Shown: piece by piece, positions 12,166 to 22,599 of the stretch | Layout: the number at the start of each line of letters is the position of its first letter | How positions within the stretch are numbered: position 1 is the first letter of the stretch | Assembly: GCA_947652605.1 (NCBI GenBank) | Contig: OX393576.1 | Location: 57,574,966-57,638,965 of the forward strand | DNA: 64,000 nucleotides | DNA from: Elmis aenea | Lineage: Eukaryota > Arthropoda > Insecta > Coleoptera > Elmidae | Direction of reading: 5' to 3' | Translations under genes and position numbers: made by a program | The notes under the pieces: model-generated | What the model saw: the letters and a program-made list of their open reading frames with translations, nothing else | What the model was told of the DNA's origin: nothing | Database searches by the model: none

Positions 12166-12196
<31 letters not shown>

Positions 12197-12273
12197 CATT
12201 TATCTTATTTTGGCACACTGATCAAATCCTATTTGCCATCCCTGTTCTAGGGTGTACAACTGTATATACCACT

Positions 12274-12890
12274 TTAAAGGATGTCGGAATTTTTGGAATC
12301 AACTAAATTTTGAATAACACTTTTAATCTCTTCCTTGCTGTTAAAAATATTTCCTAATATGAAGTAGTCCATATGTTTACGAAAGTGGTAATCTGTTAAA
12401 GATAAGTCAGGTGAATATGGCGTATGCTGAAGAATTTTATATTTTTGTTCATTAAGTTTCTCAATTGTTGTTTGCGATGGATGTGTGGGGTCTTGCATTA
12501 AATATCATGCAGTAGAATAGGTCCCTGGTGATTTAGAAGTGCTGGACGCTGTATCTGCAATTTCTAATGCATTTCTCGGATATATTGGCGGTAACTATCT
12601 GTTGTAATGCTTTTGCCGGTAGGTAAGAATGAATAGTTAATTCCACGAATATCCCACAAAACTGTTATCAAAAGCTTGTGTGGATGTATTGAGGGCTTTG
12701 GACGATGTCGGCACCCACTTGCCCAGTGGCATGGAGATGTCGCAAAACAGTAGTATGGTCAACAATGAACCTTTCTGAAAGTTCTCCCGAAGTCTGTAAC
12801 GGATCTTTTTTAATCAAGATCCTTAAAACATCGTTGTTAACAACCAACATTTCATTATACAACAACCTATTAGATAGTATTATAATCAAG
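12274..12890 (-). pseudogene. mariner-type transposase relic
   Basis: Minus-strand pieces in order. About 12889-12715 gives LRILIKKDPLQTSGELSE and VDHTTVLRHLHATGQVG, the second HTH of a mariner transposase. After a deletion that removed about the first catalytic aspartate, RPKPSIHPHKLL, TVLWDIRGINYSFLP and PTGKSITTDSYRQYI follow (about 12712-12570). Then comes a GPILLHD-like second catalytic block with a stop, and finally HTPYSPDLSLTDYHF with EEIKSVIQNLVDSK near the C-terminus. Stops and frameshifts separate the pieces. The first HTH is missing, perhaps cut off by the Harbinger-like segment that begins near 12,933. Confidence 0.75.
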
Positions 12891-12932
12891 ATTTACATTA
12901 TTTACAACAAAAATTCCCTTCACGATCTAATA

Positions 12933-13620
12933 AAGCTAAGGCCGCACTGCAGGTGGCAAGATTGGTGGGTGGAGGGTAGAGTGTTGATGGTAGTGGGTAG
13001 ATGTTTTATGGCCGCACTACAGGTTAAAGTTCAGTCATTATAAAATCAAATACCATCGCCTCTCTTAAAAGTGGTGAAGAAAATATTTCTCTGTGAAAGT
13101 TTAACTAGTACTTTCAAAAAACCTTGGGCACATCGTTACTACTTAAGGAGGTTTTACGAAGGAGATTTCGTGAGAGTGCACAAAAACCGCAGAAATCACC
13201 CGGACAAGTTCTACTGCCACTTGCGTATGACTCGAGAAGCATTTGATGTTCTTTTGGCAAGTGTCGGATGCCAGACAAAAAAACATCAACAAAATTTGTT
13301 GATATTTAATATCAGACAGGCAATGATACTATTCTTGGATGTTTTTGACGAGATTTATTTTTTAAATTTTTTAAAAACTTTAACAAAACATAAAACACTA
13401 ACAAAATCAGTCAAAGAGTCAGTCAAAAATTAGTTCGAAAAATATTTAAAAATTGGTAGTTATTTACATTCATATTCATCAGCTTCATAACTATTCATTT
13501 TACCATCGAAGCAGGTTTTGCAGACCATACCATAAATATAAAATCTGCTATATATATTTATTCAGACAGCAACAGATCCACAAGCTACAGCAGTCGAAAC
13601 TGTGCTGACAAGCCAGTTAA
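12933..13620 (+). mobile_element. PIF/Harbinger-like element remnant
   Basis: Starts near two direct copies of ggccgcactgcaggt-like sequence (12940 and 13010; the second has one change), a motif like Harbinger inverted ends. It contains the N-terminal part of a Harbinger nuclease (next entry) on the plus strand. From 13367 to about 13620 it contains a repeat that recurs at 34130-34500, whose minus strand reads VCKTCFDGKMNSYEAD. Convergent coding of two proteins is known for Harbinger elements, so the minus-strand piece may be from the second gene. No matching right end was found. Confidence 0.5.
13071..13300 (+). pseudogene. Harbinger (HARBI1/PIF-like) nuclease, N-terminal fragment
   Basis: The frame contains KPWAHRYYLRRFYEGDF, then HPDKFYCHLRMTREAFDVLL and LASVG. 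This fits the N-terminal region of PIF/Harbinger nucleases (R-W-V-x-L-R-x-G-x-Y, then D---Y--F-RM----FD-LL--V). The DDE catalytic part is absent; after about 13,300 the frame runs into low-complexity sequence. No ATG is obvious at the start: the open frame can be entered from GTG codons, so this is a fragment and not a complete gene. Confidence 0.6.
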
Positions 13621-13689
13621 GGTACATAGAGGAATAAGCTGGTCGCTCAAGTTTTGACACGATCAACTGGTGAGATTCTTAAAAAAATT

Positions 13690-16270
13690 CATTTTGCGTC
13701 TGGCGAAAGGTTGAGAGACTTTTTTATTCCTTGTCGAACAATGACTATTAATTTTTCCTACAATTCACAAGTGTAAGCTTTTATTTAGGTACATGTAGCT
13801 TTTTGCAAGTGATTAGTACGATCATAATTTTTATCAGGAACTTTTGCAACACTTACCAAATTGCCAATATATTGCTTTATTTGATTATCATCTTTTCAGA
13901 TCGTTGTGACACAAGTAATGAAGCAGCCTATCGTTCTTGACTAAAGAGTATTTCTATCAAAAGAAAATCGCATAAAAGTATTTGTGAAGGAAACAGATAC
14001 AAATGTTTTCCATTGTGGTGGCTGTGAAAGGACATACAAATTAATCTTCTTAAAAGTACCCGCAGTCGACAGTTTCAACATAACCATACCGATCTCACGG
14101 ATTTCGCTTATAAAACGTCAAACCGTTACATAACTGACTAATTATAACATTTGCGACATGTTTAATAAAGTAAATGTTTTAATATGTTAGACAGCGCTGT
14201 AACTTAGTGGTTTTGTTCATAATTTAAGCAATTTCCATTTAAACATTGATAAAATTCTTTCTATCGTAGAAAGAAACAAAACATTCGTTTCTCCTGTAAT
14301 TTTAACTTAAAAATGTTTTTATTATTTATGATAATTTAAATCGATAAAATTATATATTCTGTATTCGTATACAATTTTACAGGCATGTTAATAGCTATGC
14401 CAAAATAACATGTAGATTGCACATATTTTGAAAGAATGAAATTCTAATGTAAAGATTTTAAAAGTAAATTTTTATGTTTGCAGCAGAGGCTAATCTAGCG
14501 GCAGTTCAGCCTGTTCATTCTTAGTAGGTATTGACAGTCAGCAAGAACTTCATACATGCAAGACATTTTGTAAGTGACCAACAAGACGACCTGTTTTGCA
14601 TACGAAAACAGCTACGTGTGCGAATTCGTGTCTTGTTCTCAAACAACCCATGCTTTCAAGCTTTTAGCTTCAAGCTTATAAACGCTTGCTCAGTGCTTAA
14701 CAGAGTTTTTCTGTTTGGATTTATCGACAATCGTCGAAATGCGTAAAACGAATGGTAATAATTTTGAAGCTGTATTCAATTATTTTAAATTACCTTCTTA
14801 CCACCAAAAATGTATTTCTAATTGCTGCTAATCATTTTATTTAATTACTTCTGATTTAATGATATTTAAAACTTCTACACAGATGAATTATAATGTATTT
14901 GTGAAGTACAATGTGATTGCACAATTTTTTTCCTGCAGCTGGATTCTGTAACTTTAGATTTAACGGAAATGCAAGTTCATTACTACCTTGTTAATATCAC
15001 CCACTTCTACGAAAAGCGATTCTCTAACTGGTAACTCACGGCGGGTTTACCTAAGTTAAAGTTGGGTATCTACTATTTTAGGAAAGTTAGTACAGAAAAT
15101 CCTACTGCGCACGTTCACAAGTGAAATGTGCTTAACGCGTACTTGTTTAAAAATCACCGCCATGTAACTTTGTACACTCTGTCTTACGTTAAAGAATTTA
15201 TGGTAGTTTTTTTTTAAAGTTGTGATACATTTTGTTCCTATTTTTATATTACACAACGATTTTGTTAAGTTTTCTTATGTTATAGTTTGTTTACTGAATT
15301 AATTTTGTTTCAATGGTCAGCACTTTGGATGGGTATTTTTTAAATTGGACCAGTGATGTGGTAAAGTAATTCTATTTGTTTAGTTAATTGCATTTATTCA
15401 TTGCAGTATTTTATCGTTACAAATAAATATACAATGTAATTTATATATTAGGCTGGACTGTGAAATTAAAATTGGTGAACAATACACAAAGATATGACAA
15501 AACTTTATTTTGATATAATTTTGTGCATCTCGCAAGTTACGTTTGCATATTTCTTAATTTTGCGTTTGTTCTTTTCTTCGTTCCACCATAAAATATGTGT
15601 TAGATGGTTCATCATTCTGAAAGAATGTAAAAATACCAATGTACTGTCATGCGAATAATATACATTACTAGTTTACATGAGGTATTTATTTACTTATTGA
15701 ATTAACTCAATATAATATTACGGATTTAAAAATGTAACAAAATTAATATCAATTTGTAAAATAAGAGATTCACTGAACTTACCAAAGCGCTATTTCGTCA
15801 CTTCGTTCCTGAATTTACTAATATCCAGCAACCAGCACACTTAATTATTGTTAAGAATAGTTTCTTTTTTAATTCAACACAAATACAACACTCCAAAAAT
15901 TTACTTAAAATATAAAATTTCACCCCCAATCGCTAAATGTTATTGAGTAAACAAGTCGAAATGACAGGGTTTTAGCCTTAAACGCGGCTGTCGAGCCGGT
16001 ATTCACGAGAATTACCTCTAGCATTTACGGTTAGAGTTCATTCTTGGTACTGGTAGAAACGGAATATCAACTACGCGAATTCGGAACTCACCACTAACGC
16101 TTGTGTTTAAAAGTTACGGAATAAGGAGGCTGGTAATGAAAAATAAATGATTGCCGAATTTCGTTTTAGTGAGAGTGCTTGGCCACTAACGTCGACGATT
16201 ATACCCATAACCCATAACTGATTTTTATAGAGTATAGACAAAAATTTAAAGATAGAATCAATTGTAGAGT
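13690..16270. other. non-coding stretch, no gene recognised
   Basis: AT-rich sequence with only short frames (up to 71 codons) and no motif I recognise. Confidence 0.4.
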
Positions 16271-16501
16271 AAAGTGCCCTAATATGGAATACTTTTTTGT
16301 TTTCGGCAATAATGTTCACATTTATTCAACAAAATTTTGCAAAAAATTTATAAGGAATTTGTAATGAATAAGCAACACATTACTCGAATTCTGGTACGAT
16401 ATTACTATAGATATTTCTTATATAGCTATTTTTTTTAAATGTTACTACTATTCCATATTAAGCTCCCGGGGAACCTAATATGGAATACTAGGAGTTCTTA
16501 A

Positions 16502-17070
16502 CCTTTAACTAGTCGCGTGTTCTGTGTATACATAACTACTCGCATGGCGCCTCGGAGGCACCATTGGGGTTTTATAACAATATTTTTGACTTAAAATCTT
16601 AAAAATGTGTTAAACTGCTTTATTCATGAAATATAAGCTAAATCTTAAAAAGAATAACAATGACTAAATAAATTATAAGATATAAAAAATATATATCTGT
16701 ATATAAAACATAACTGTAAAAACGTAAAATAATTTATTTTTAATACGAATCAAACATTGGATGCAAAGCATTCACTGCACAATTTTTTTGTATGCTCTGA
16801 AAAAATATTTTCATGGCATTGCGAACAAATTTGTTGCGAATGTCGATTTTTAGCCCTAGGGCATAAATGATAGCGTTCATGCCGAGTAGCACATAATTGC
16901 ATTTTACGGACTGTAAAATAGAGAAATATGAATAATACTATATAATTCGTTTCCTAAAAGTACAATTGAGGAATACATAAACAGATATTAGTGACAAAAA
17001 ATAATTAAAAATGTAACAACGATTTAAAAAACGCTTGGCGCCTCTGCGGCGCCGTGCGACTACTTAAAGG
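16502..17070. mobile_element. piggyBac deletion derivative, 569 bp
   Basis: TTAA lies on both sides (16498-16501, 17071-17074). The left end is cctttaactagtcgcg; the right end read on the other strand is cctttaagtagtcgca followed by cggcgccgcagaggcgcc. The left side also has gcgcctcggaggc inside. The inside keeps only the 3' end of a transposase on the minus strand (next entry). So it is a non-autonomous piggyBac copy that has lost nearly all of the coding region. Confidence 0.7.
16765..16922 (-). pseudogene. piggyBac C-terminal cysteine-rich finger
   Basis: The minus strand reads RKMQLCATRHERYHLCPRAK, then NRHSQQICSQCHENIFSEHT and KKLCSECF before a stop. This matches the cysteine-rich domain at the end of piggyBac transposases (CYLCP--K-RK-----C--C--P-C-EH----C-EC). 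In this family the domain binds subterminal DNA repeats. Nothing of the catalytic core remains. Confidence 0.65.
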
Positions 17071-17214
17071 TTAATATGGAATATAGAATTATATAGGAAA
17101 TATACATTAAAATAAACAACTGCTCATAGATTAATCTTTTATTTCTTTTTGATTTACATTATTACTTAAACCAAACCAAAACTCTGTTATTTATGTAAAT
17201 TAAATTATAATTCC

Positions 17215-17352
17215 AGTGTCATTCGAACTAATGTTGATAATTTATTTATTTGTTACAGGTAGGACAATGGAATTGTTTTTTTTTCTTCGGTATTTTGCAC
17301 ATTTTTCGTGTGCCCATTTCTGACACTTTTGACACTGAACCCATATTCCTGT
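17215..17352 (-). pseudogene. C-terminal Cys/His finger of a pogo-like transposase
   Basis: The minus strand reads STGIWVQCQKCQKWAHEKCA and then KYRRKKNNSIVL. A W-[IV]-QC-x2-C-x-KWAH-x2-C block is commonly found at the C-terminus of insect pogo/Tigger-like transposases and resembles part of a PHD finger. Only this tail can be read; no catalytic domain is left. An alternative is a PHD-finger scrap from a host gene, which is less likely given the repeat ends around it. Confidence 0.5.
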
Positions 17353-17419
17353 ACTTAGTGACCATAATCATAGTCATTATAAGGCACCTGTATGGTATTT
17401 CATATTAGGTATCAATGTC

Positions 17420-18670
17420 TTTTCAAAAATCGGTGTATGTAAAACATGAAATAACCCCAATAAAAATGTTGGTCTATTTAATTGAAATGTAAAGGCTCAT
17501 GCTAAATAAACATGCAATAAAATATTTTATATCATTTACCCTAGCATATAAAATTTTGCACTGACAAATTTAGCCTAAAAACTCAGTAGCAGTTAACGAA
17601 AGTCCCTACAACAGTCAATCTTAAAAAACAGTTAAGTCAATTGATAAACTAAGATTAGTTATTTTAAGTACAGTTCATCATGTTAAAAGAAATATGCTTA
17701 GAAAAACATTATAATCTACTAAGTGCAGATCTCAAATTTGTATTGCCAATGAAAAGTGAGCTACACTTTGAACGCATGTAATAATTTAGATTCAATGGAA
17801 ATAGTCGGAGGTAATACCACTACAGCTTAAAATTTTCCGACCACATTTTGATTTGACAGGAGTTGTTGCATCGTAACAACAATTTAAATTGAAAAGCACT
17901 AACGAGTGTTGCAAATAAAAATTTGGCCTAGTAAAATTTTAACTTCGAATGGTATTTGTTGCGAAAATTCCACGACTGAAGTGTGACTTTTAAACCATTT
18001 ATAGAAAACTTAAGCTCTGATATTTTCAAAAATTTCAGTGCGTTGCTTTGGTGAAGGTAAACAAAAATTTATGCGATAATAAGGTTCCTATTTATCCGCC
18101 AGCAAACGTGATAAATCGTATGCACTTGCATTGACAATGAGTAGTGGAATTATCAGTAGTAATATAACAAGTGCATTGAAAATTATCGATAATTTTTGGT
18201 AAATATGCCCGAATGCAAGTTGAGCTGAAAAAATCGCGAGTGCACGAATTGCACGAGTGATTTTTTCTGCTGCAACTTGCATGAGTGAAGATTTGTCAAA
18301 AATTATAGATTATTTGCAATGCACGAGTTATATTTTGTCAGAAAATTTCCTTCACCTAACCTATCTGTCAAATTAAAATGTTGTTTAATTTAGATAAATT
18401 AAAGTATACCTACTACGTACTGCGATTGTTATTATTAATAGATCATTTATAGCTAATTTTTCATTCAAGAATTATATTTTAATAAAAATTAATAAACCAA
18501 ATAGTATTTAGGTACATACATAATCTGTTATGTCAAATTTTACAAGTACTGTCAGAGTGGTGTGTCAGGGGTGTGGTTTAATCTATATTAAAGTAACGTA
18601 ATTGGTCGCCGACATCTGTCAAAAAACTATCAAGACCAAAATACCTCATTCCCTCTCCGAATTTATATTT
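17420..18670. other. non-coding stretch with TGCACGAG repeats
   Basis: Between about 18,030 and 18,370 there are several tgcacgag/gtgcattg motifs and an inverted pair ttggtgaagg ... ccttcacctaa, which may mark a short DNA element. A 64-codon minus frame at 18088-18282 has a hydrophobic stretch but no signal peptide or relative I know. Otherwise nothing is recognised. Confidence 0.35.
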
Positions 18671-18673
18671 TCC

Positions 18674-18807
18674 ACCAATCAAAAACTCAAGATTTCTTAG
18701 AAACGACCAATAAACGCATGAAAATCTGTTAATTGCGAAAAGTAAATCTCAAGTGTATGATTATGTTTATTGGCCGTTTAAAGGAAATCCGAGTTTGTTA
18801 TTGGTCG
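18674..18807. repeat. short palindrome with CCAAT motifs
   Basis: Arms accaatcaaaaactcaagat...cgaccaataaacg and the inverted right arm (ending gagtttgttattggtcg) pair with several mismatches around a loop near 18,740. Each arm has two CCAAT motifs. It probably is a foldback MITE core; no target duplication was found. Confidence 0.45.
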
Positions 18808-20095
18808 AAAACGCAAATTTGACAGGAGGATCAACTCCTGGCAGAGGAATGTAAAATTATTACCGTGTAATATTGCTCCTATAGGTAGTCTCTAAAAGAT
18901 TTAAGATTAGTGATTGATTGACAGGTGAAGGGAATTTTCACTGAAAAATCATAATTTATAATAAAATGCAAAAAAACCTTTTATTATTAAGTTTAATCAA
19001 GGTGGCCATTAAAAAAAAACTAAGCATTACATAAATAAATTTGTTGTACGTAATGAAATAAACAAAACGTTAATAATACAATATTATTGTAAAAACTTAC
19101 TTGACGCGTTTAACACTACCCATATCTCTTACCGTCCAAGAGAACCCCATGCTGTTCACGATAACTGCGACACCGTCTATTACACATTTTTTCAAAATGC
19201 CGCAGTAATTTCTTTTTTTTTTCTTTCGTAGCAACGAATCTTTAAGAGTTAGGTCGATAGATCTTTGTGATATAATTAAAGATGGTTCACTCACATTTAA
19301 TTTAAAATTATAAGGGGCAGGCTTCTGCTGAGAGAAAAAATGTAATTCATATAATTTTAATTAAAAACTTTACCAGATATTTTAACTTAGACTTGGAAAA
19401 CGCTTTCACTTGATCACGTCAAACTCAGCTTTAACAAATAATGTGCTATTGAAAAGGCACTAAATTCGATGAAATCGGTTTTTGAAAAAACCTTTACAAC
19501 TACTACATTTAAAACTGTCATATTTGTTAATACCGCGCAACATATCATACTTTATGGATTAACCGATACCTTTAAGCTAAAAATCTCTTGTTACCAATGT
19601 TCTTCGCTGACTGAATGATTTCTAGACATGAAAAGGAAAGCAGGTAATAGTTGATTGAAGCGTACTTCCGCTGCAAGTTGTTGACCGTCTTTGGTAATAA
19701 TATTAACCTTCATGTTTGAACACGAGAGTGCGGAAGTGAGCGTTGTTTACCTTGAAAAACTTCATAAGCTTTCGCTTTCAAACTAATAATCAAATTATTC
19801 AAAAGGGTTGTCACATGCCATCAAGACACAATATTGTACCGTGATATTAAAAATTAACTTGGTCAATGGAAGAAAAAGCTGCCGTATTAGCTTATATTAT
19901 CCTTTTGTAATAATTTTGTCAAAGTGTGTCAAATTACGTCCCATACTAACATCATCTGCAATTATGTGCAATCGTGTTTTTGATTCTAGAGATAAAATAA
20001 TAATACTGTACAAGTTTGAAAATTGAAATAAACAAATATTAACAAACAAACCCCAAATAAAAGTGACTATTAAAATTGTCCCCGGCCTTCTTTAA
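18808..20095. other. non-coding stretch, no gene recognised
   Basis: Only short frames (65 and 72 codons) without recognisable motifs. Confidence 0.35.
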
Positions 20096-20104
20096 TGCTT
20101 AAGT

Positions 20105-20240
20105 TTACGCGCTCATCATGCTATCAAAAGCATTTTGCTGCATTACTGGCGTTATGGTTGCACATTCTTCAACAATTCTTAAATCAAGTTCTTCCAAATA
20201 AGCTTTAAAAGTTCTGAAAATCCTATTATTTAACACCTTC
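20105..20240 (-). pseudogene. Tc1/mariner-superfamily (IS630-type) transposase C-terminal scrap
   Basis: The minus strand reads RIFRTFKAYLEELDLRIVEE and then CATITPVMQQNAFDSMMS before a stop. The pattern L--RI---C--ITP-ML-N---S is usual near the C-terminus of Tc1/Tc3-like transposases of insects. No catalytic D remains, and no ends were found. The piece is short, so the call is moderate. Confidence 0.45.
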
Positions 20241-20404
20241 GCGGACAGTGCGTTTTTACTATGGCTTCAACAAATCGCATTTAGTTTTTTGAACTCATTT
20301 TACTCATTTTACGTTTAAAATACATGTGCAATATATAAAAATTAATATCATCGCATTTTTCGATTAAAAAAATTGTCGCTGTATATGCAGTCATGTCTAG
20401 GGGT

Positions 20405-20545
20405 GAGCGATACATCGATAAATATCGGTATAATATGTAATCGATATATCGATATCGAAAAATATCGGATATCAATATATCGATATGTCGATTTTTTCGA
20501 TACACTCGACCTTTTTCGATATCATTGGACATTTTCTCGATATTT
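20405..20545. repeat. ATCGAT-rich simple repeat
   Basis: About 140 bp made largely of gatatcgatat / atcgatatttc units on both strands, so it is self-complementary at many offsets. The ORFs read through it (106 and 114 codons) are low-complexity Tyr/Arg/Ile products of the repeat and are not genes. Confidence 0.6.
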
Positions 20546-21149
20546 CGTAGAACAAAAATATGGAAAATATGGGCGAGAAGATGTTTTTTTTTTTTGGTCA
20601 CCAGCCTCTTTTTTCAGTTTTTTAGTGACTTTTTTAGCTCCCCGCCTCTTAATCAAAATAATTTCGAGATCGATATTCCCCCTAGTCATGTCTCAGTACA
20701 TCAATTTGGCTGCATAAGCAGTCGTGTCCCATAGCATTACATTATTTCAAATATTAAATTTTTTTTAATAATAATAGTAAAAATTAGTAAAAAAGTTAAT
20801 ATATTTACTTAGACTAGGACAGATAAAAAAAGTAAGCAAATAATAATTTTATAGGAAAAACCTTATTCTATAATTAACAAAAAATATATCAACATGTTCG
20901 TATATTTGCAATAAACATGCTTTGGCTTGACATATGCCTAAATAAAAACATATTTTATATATAAATATGTATAAAATTGACAAAATGAACTTGCAAAAGA
21001 CATCAATAAGTACCTACACCTTCTACGTCAACGCATATAAACACACTGATAATGAGACGCGTCTGCAAATGTCGTCGTGGCATGAGTAGAGTTTTTATTT
21101 CGAAAGTAGGGGTTGTTTACAAATGCTGCTAAAAAATATATATGGAGTC

Positions 21150-21805
21150 AGATATTTATTTATAAATTGCCGTGCGAGATATTTGACTAAATAACTTTTT
21201 TTTATTGGCAGTCGTAGTAGGTGATGACTTAGATTTAAAGATAATTTTTTTCTCTTTACAATAATATAATAATTTATATGTCTATATTCAAAAATAAGCG
21301 AAATAACCTAAAAAAATTCCAAATCTTAAGATAAAAATCAGGGTTACCATGAAAGAAAAAAACAGTAATCGACTTCATTTGTTTTATTTCGACCCTTGCT
21401 TGTCTATTATATTAATTGTGTTAACTGGAAATAATGTAAATCGAATATGTTAATATTTTAAATCCTTTTTGTTAATGTCTTAGTATAAAAACATTCACAT
21501 TTTAATTTCGCATTACATTTGTTTTAATATCACTGTTTAAAGAGTGACATAATAGACAAGCAAGGGTGGAAATAAAACAATAAAGTCGATTATTGTATTT
21601 TTTTCATGACAACCTTGATTTTTATCTTAAGATTTTGCATTTTCTTAGGTTATTTTGCTTATTTTAGAAAATGGACAGATAAAATATTATATCCTTGTAA
21701 AGAGAAAAAAATTATCTTTAAATCCAAGTCATCACCTATTACGATTGCCAATTAAAAAAAAGTTTTTTTAGTCAAATATCTCGCATTTATAAATAAAAAT
21801 CTGCA
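21150..21805. mobile_element. foldback element of about 650 bp
   Basis: The left arm (about 21150-21400; includes gcgagatatttgactaaata, aggtgatgactt and tcgaccc-tt-gcttgtctatt) is repeated inverted at 21545-21800 (aatagacaagcaaggg, aagtcatcacct, gtcaaatatctcgc). The arms are about 250 bp with mismatches and indels and a loop of about 140 bp. No ORF. A non-autonomous palindromic DNA element is the best description; the target duplication was not resolved. Confidence 0.65.
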
Positions 21806-21970
21806 AAACATTTTCCCTTGGCGTTTTTGTGCATTCGCAACAATAGCCGAGATATTTAAGTTTCAAAATTTTGATCGATTTCGGTTTTTTCGTTATATCA
21901 CGCAAGCAATGGAATTTTTAAACAAAACAAGATCTTGTTTAAAATACACTCCTAATAGATAACTTTTGTC

Positions 21971-22589
21971 CAGTAGCGTAGCAACGGGGGGCGGGGGGCT
22001 CGGCACTTTTAGTCTACCCAAATGGGGTAAAAATGAAAATCTTGGGGGTAATGAAGGATCAGTAGATATAATAATCAGTACAGGCTTTGGCGCTTTTAAA
22101 TTCATAAAAATTAATTTAAAAAAAGGAATTCTTATCGAAGTTAGAGGATAAAACGGGCAACTTGACCTTGCTTCACTGATAACCCGCCCCCTTGTAACGA
22201 CAGATATTCCAAGTTCCTAATAGAATTTATGATACGGTACCAACCATTCAATAAAATTATGAAACAATTCATTTATTTTAGGCATTAAATTCCATGCAGT
22301 TTTAAACTCTCTTGTAACAGGAATTTTTCACCCTTATTAAAAATAATTTCGTGGGAGTGGGGGCGATCTGATTAAGGAAAATAAAAATCAGAAAACGTTC
22401 TACTGTAAAACTGTAAATTTTGGAAGATGGTTAAGTATTCTACATTATCTAGCTTTGCATTAAAACGCGTTTGAACGTCTAAAATTTAAAAAAATCCGTT
22501 TTTGGAAAAATCAAAAGTTAGCGACCCATATATAGGGGCGGCAAATTCAAGGACCGCCCCGGGCGGCACAAACCCTAGCTACGCCACTG
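21971..22589. mobile_element. hAT MITE, 619 bp, perfect 8-bp target duplication
   Basis: Ends cagtagcgtagcaa (left) and ctagctacgccactg (right) are inverted with small mismatches. Identical 8-bp direct repeats cttttgtc flank it (21963-21970 and 22590-22597). CAGTGGCGTAGC-type ends are very common in hAT elements of insects. The inside has GC-rich subterminal parts (gggggcggggggctcgg; gaccgccccgggcggc) and no transposase. Small open frames inside (60-70 codons) have no relatives that I know. Confidence 0.85.
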
Positions 22590-22599
22590 CTTTTGTCCC

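Larger units (their letters stand above)
8457..12196 (+). mobile_element. Jockey-type non-LTR retrotransposon, 5'-truncated but young
   Basis: The element lies between two identical 26-bp direct repeats (8431-8456 and 12199-12224, containing cttattttggcacactgatc), its target-site duplication. It ends in a 27-A tail (12170-12196) followed by two extra bases. It carries two open frames in the order ORF1 (gag-like) and ORF2 (endonuclease plus reverse transcriptase), then a 3'UTR of about 190 bp. The intact ORF2, the perfect long duplication and the pure A tail all point to a recent insertion. The 5' junction is only 5 bp before the first ATG, and ORF1 lacks the long N-terminal part usual in Jockey elements, so the copy is probably truncated within ORF1. 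Confidence 0.93.
8040..12244. mobile_element. hAT-type non-autonomous element, split by a LINE
   Basis: Inverted ends cagggatggcaaatagg (8040-8056) and cctatttgccatccctg (12228-12244) match over 17 bp. They are flanked by 8-bp near-identical direct repeats, tactaggg (8032-8039) and ttctaggg (12245-12252), one mismatch. An 8-bp duplication with a CAGGG-type end is typical of hAT elements. Removing the inserted Jockey LINE leaves about 440 bp of AT-rich sequence without a transposase, so this is a MITE-like copy. The LINE entered about 20 bp from its right end. Confidence 0.8.
16274..17412. mobile_element. pogo-like relic with CTAATATGGAAT ends
   Basis: The left end gccctaatatggaatac (about 16277) and the right end ggtatttcatattagg (about 17394-17409) are inverted relative to each other. 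Further copies of the motif lie near both ends (16450, 16478, 17073), like subterminal binding sites. Near the right end the minus strand encodes a Cys/His finger typical of the tail of pogo-like transposases (next entry). A TTAA-flanked piggyBac derivative (16502-17070) sits inside. Confidence 0.5.

Noticed and set aside
18088..18282. 64-codon minus frame with a hydrophobic stretch, considered as the missing dpr anchor exon
   Set aside because: It lacks a plausible phase-1 acceptor with the usual sequence after the Gly codon, and the hydrophobic stretch is followed by a charged tail, unlike a GPI or membrane anchor at a dpr C-terminus.
20281..20717. ORFs of 106 and 114 codons
   Set aside because: They are translations of the ATCGAT simple repeat and neighbouring AT-rich DNA.
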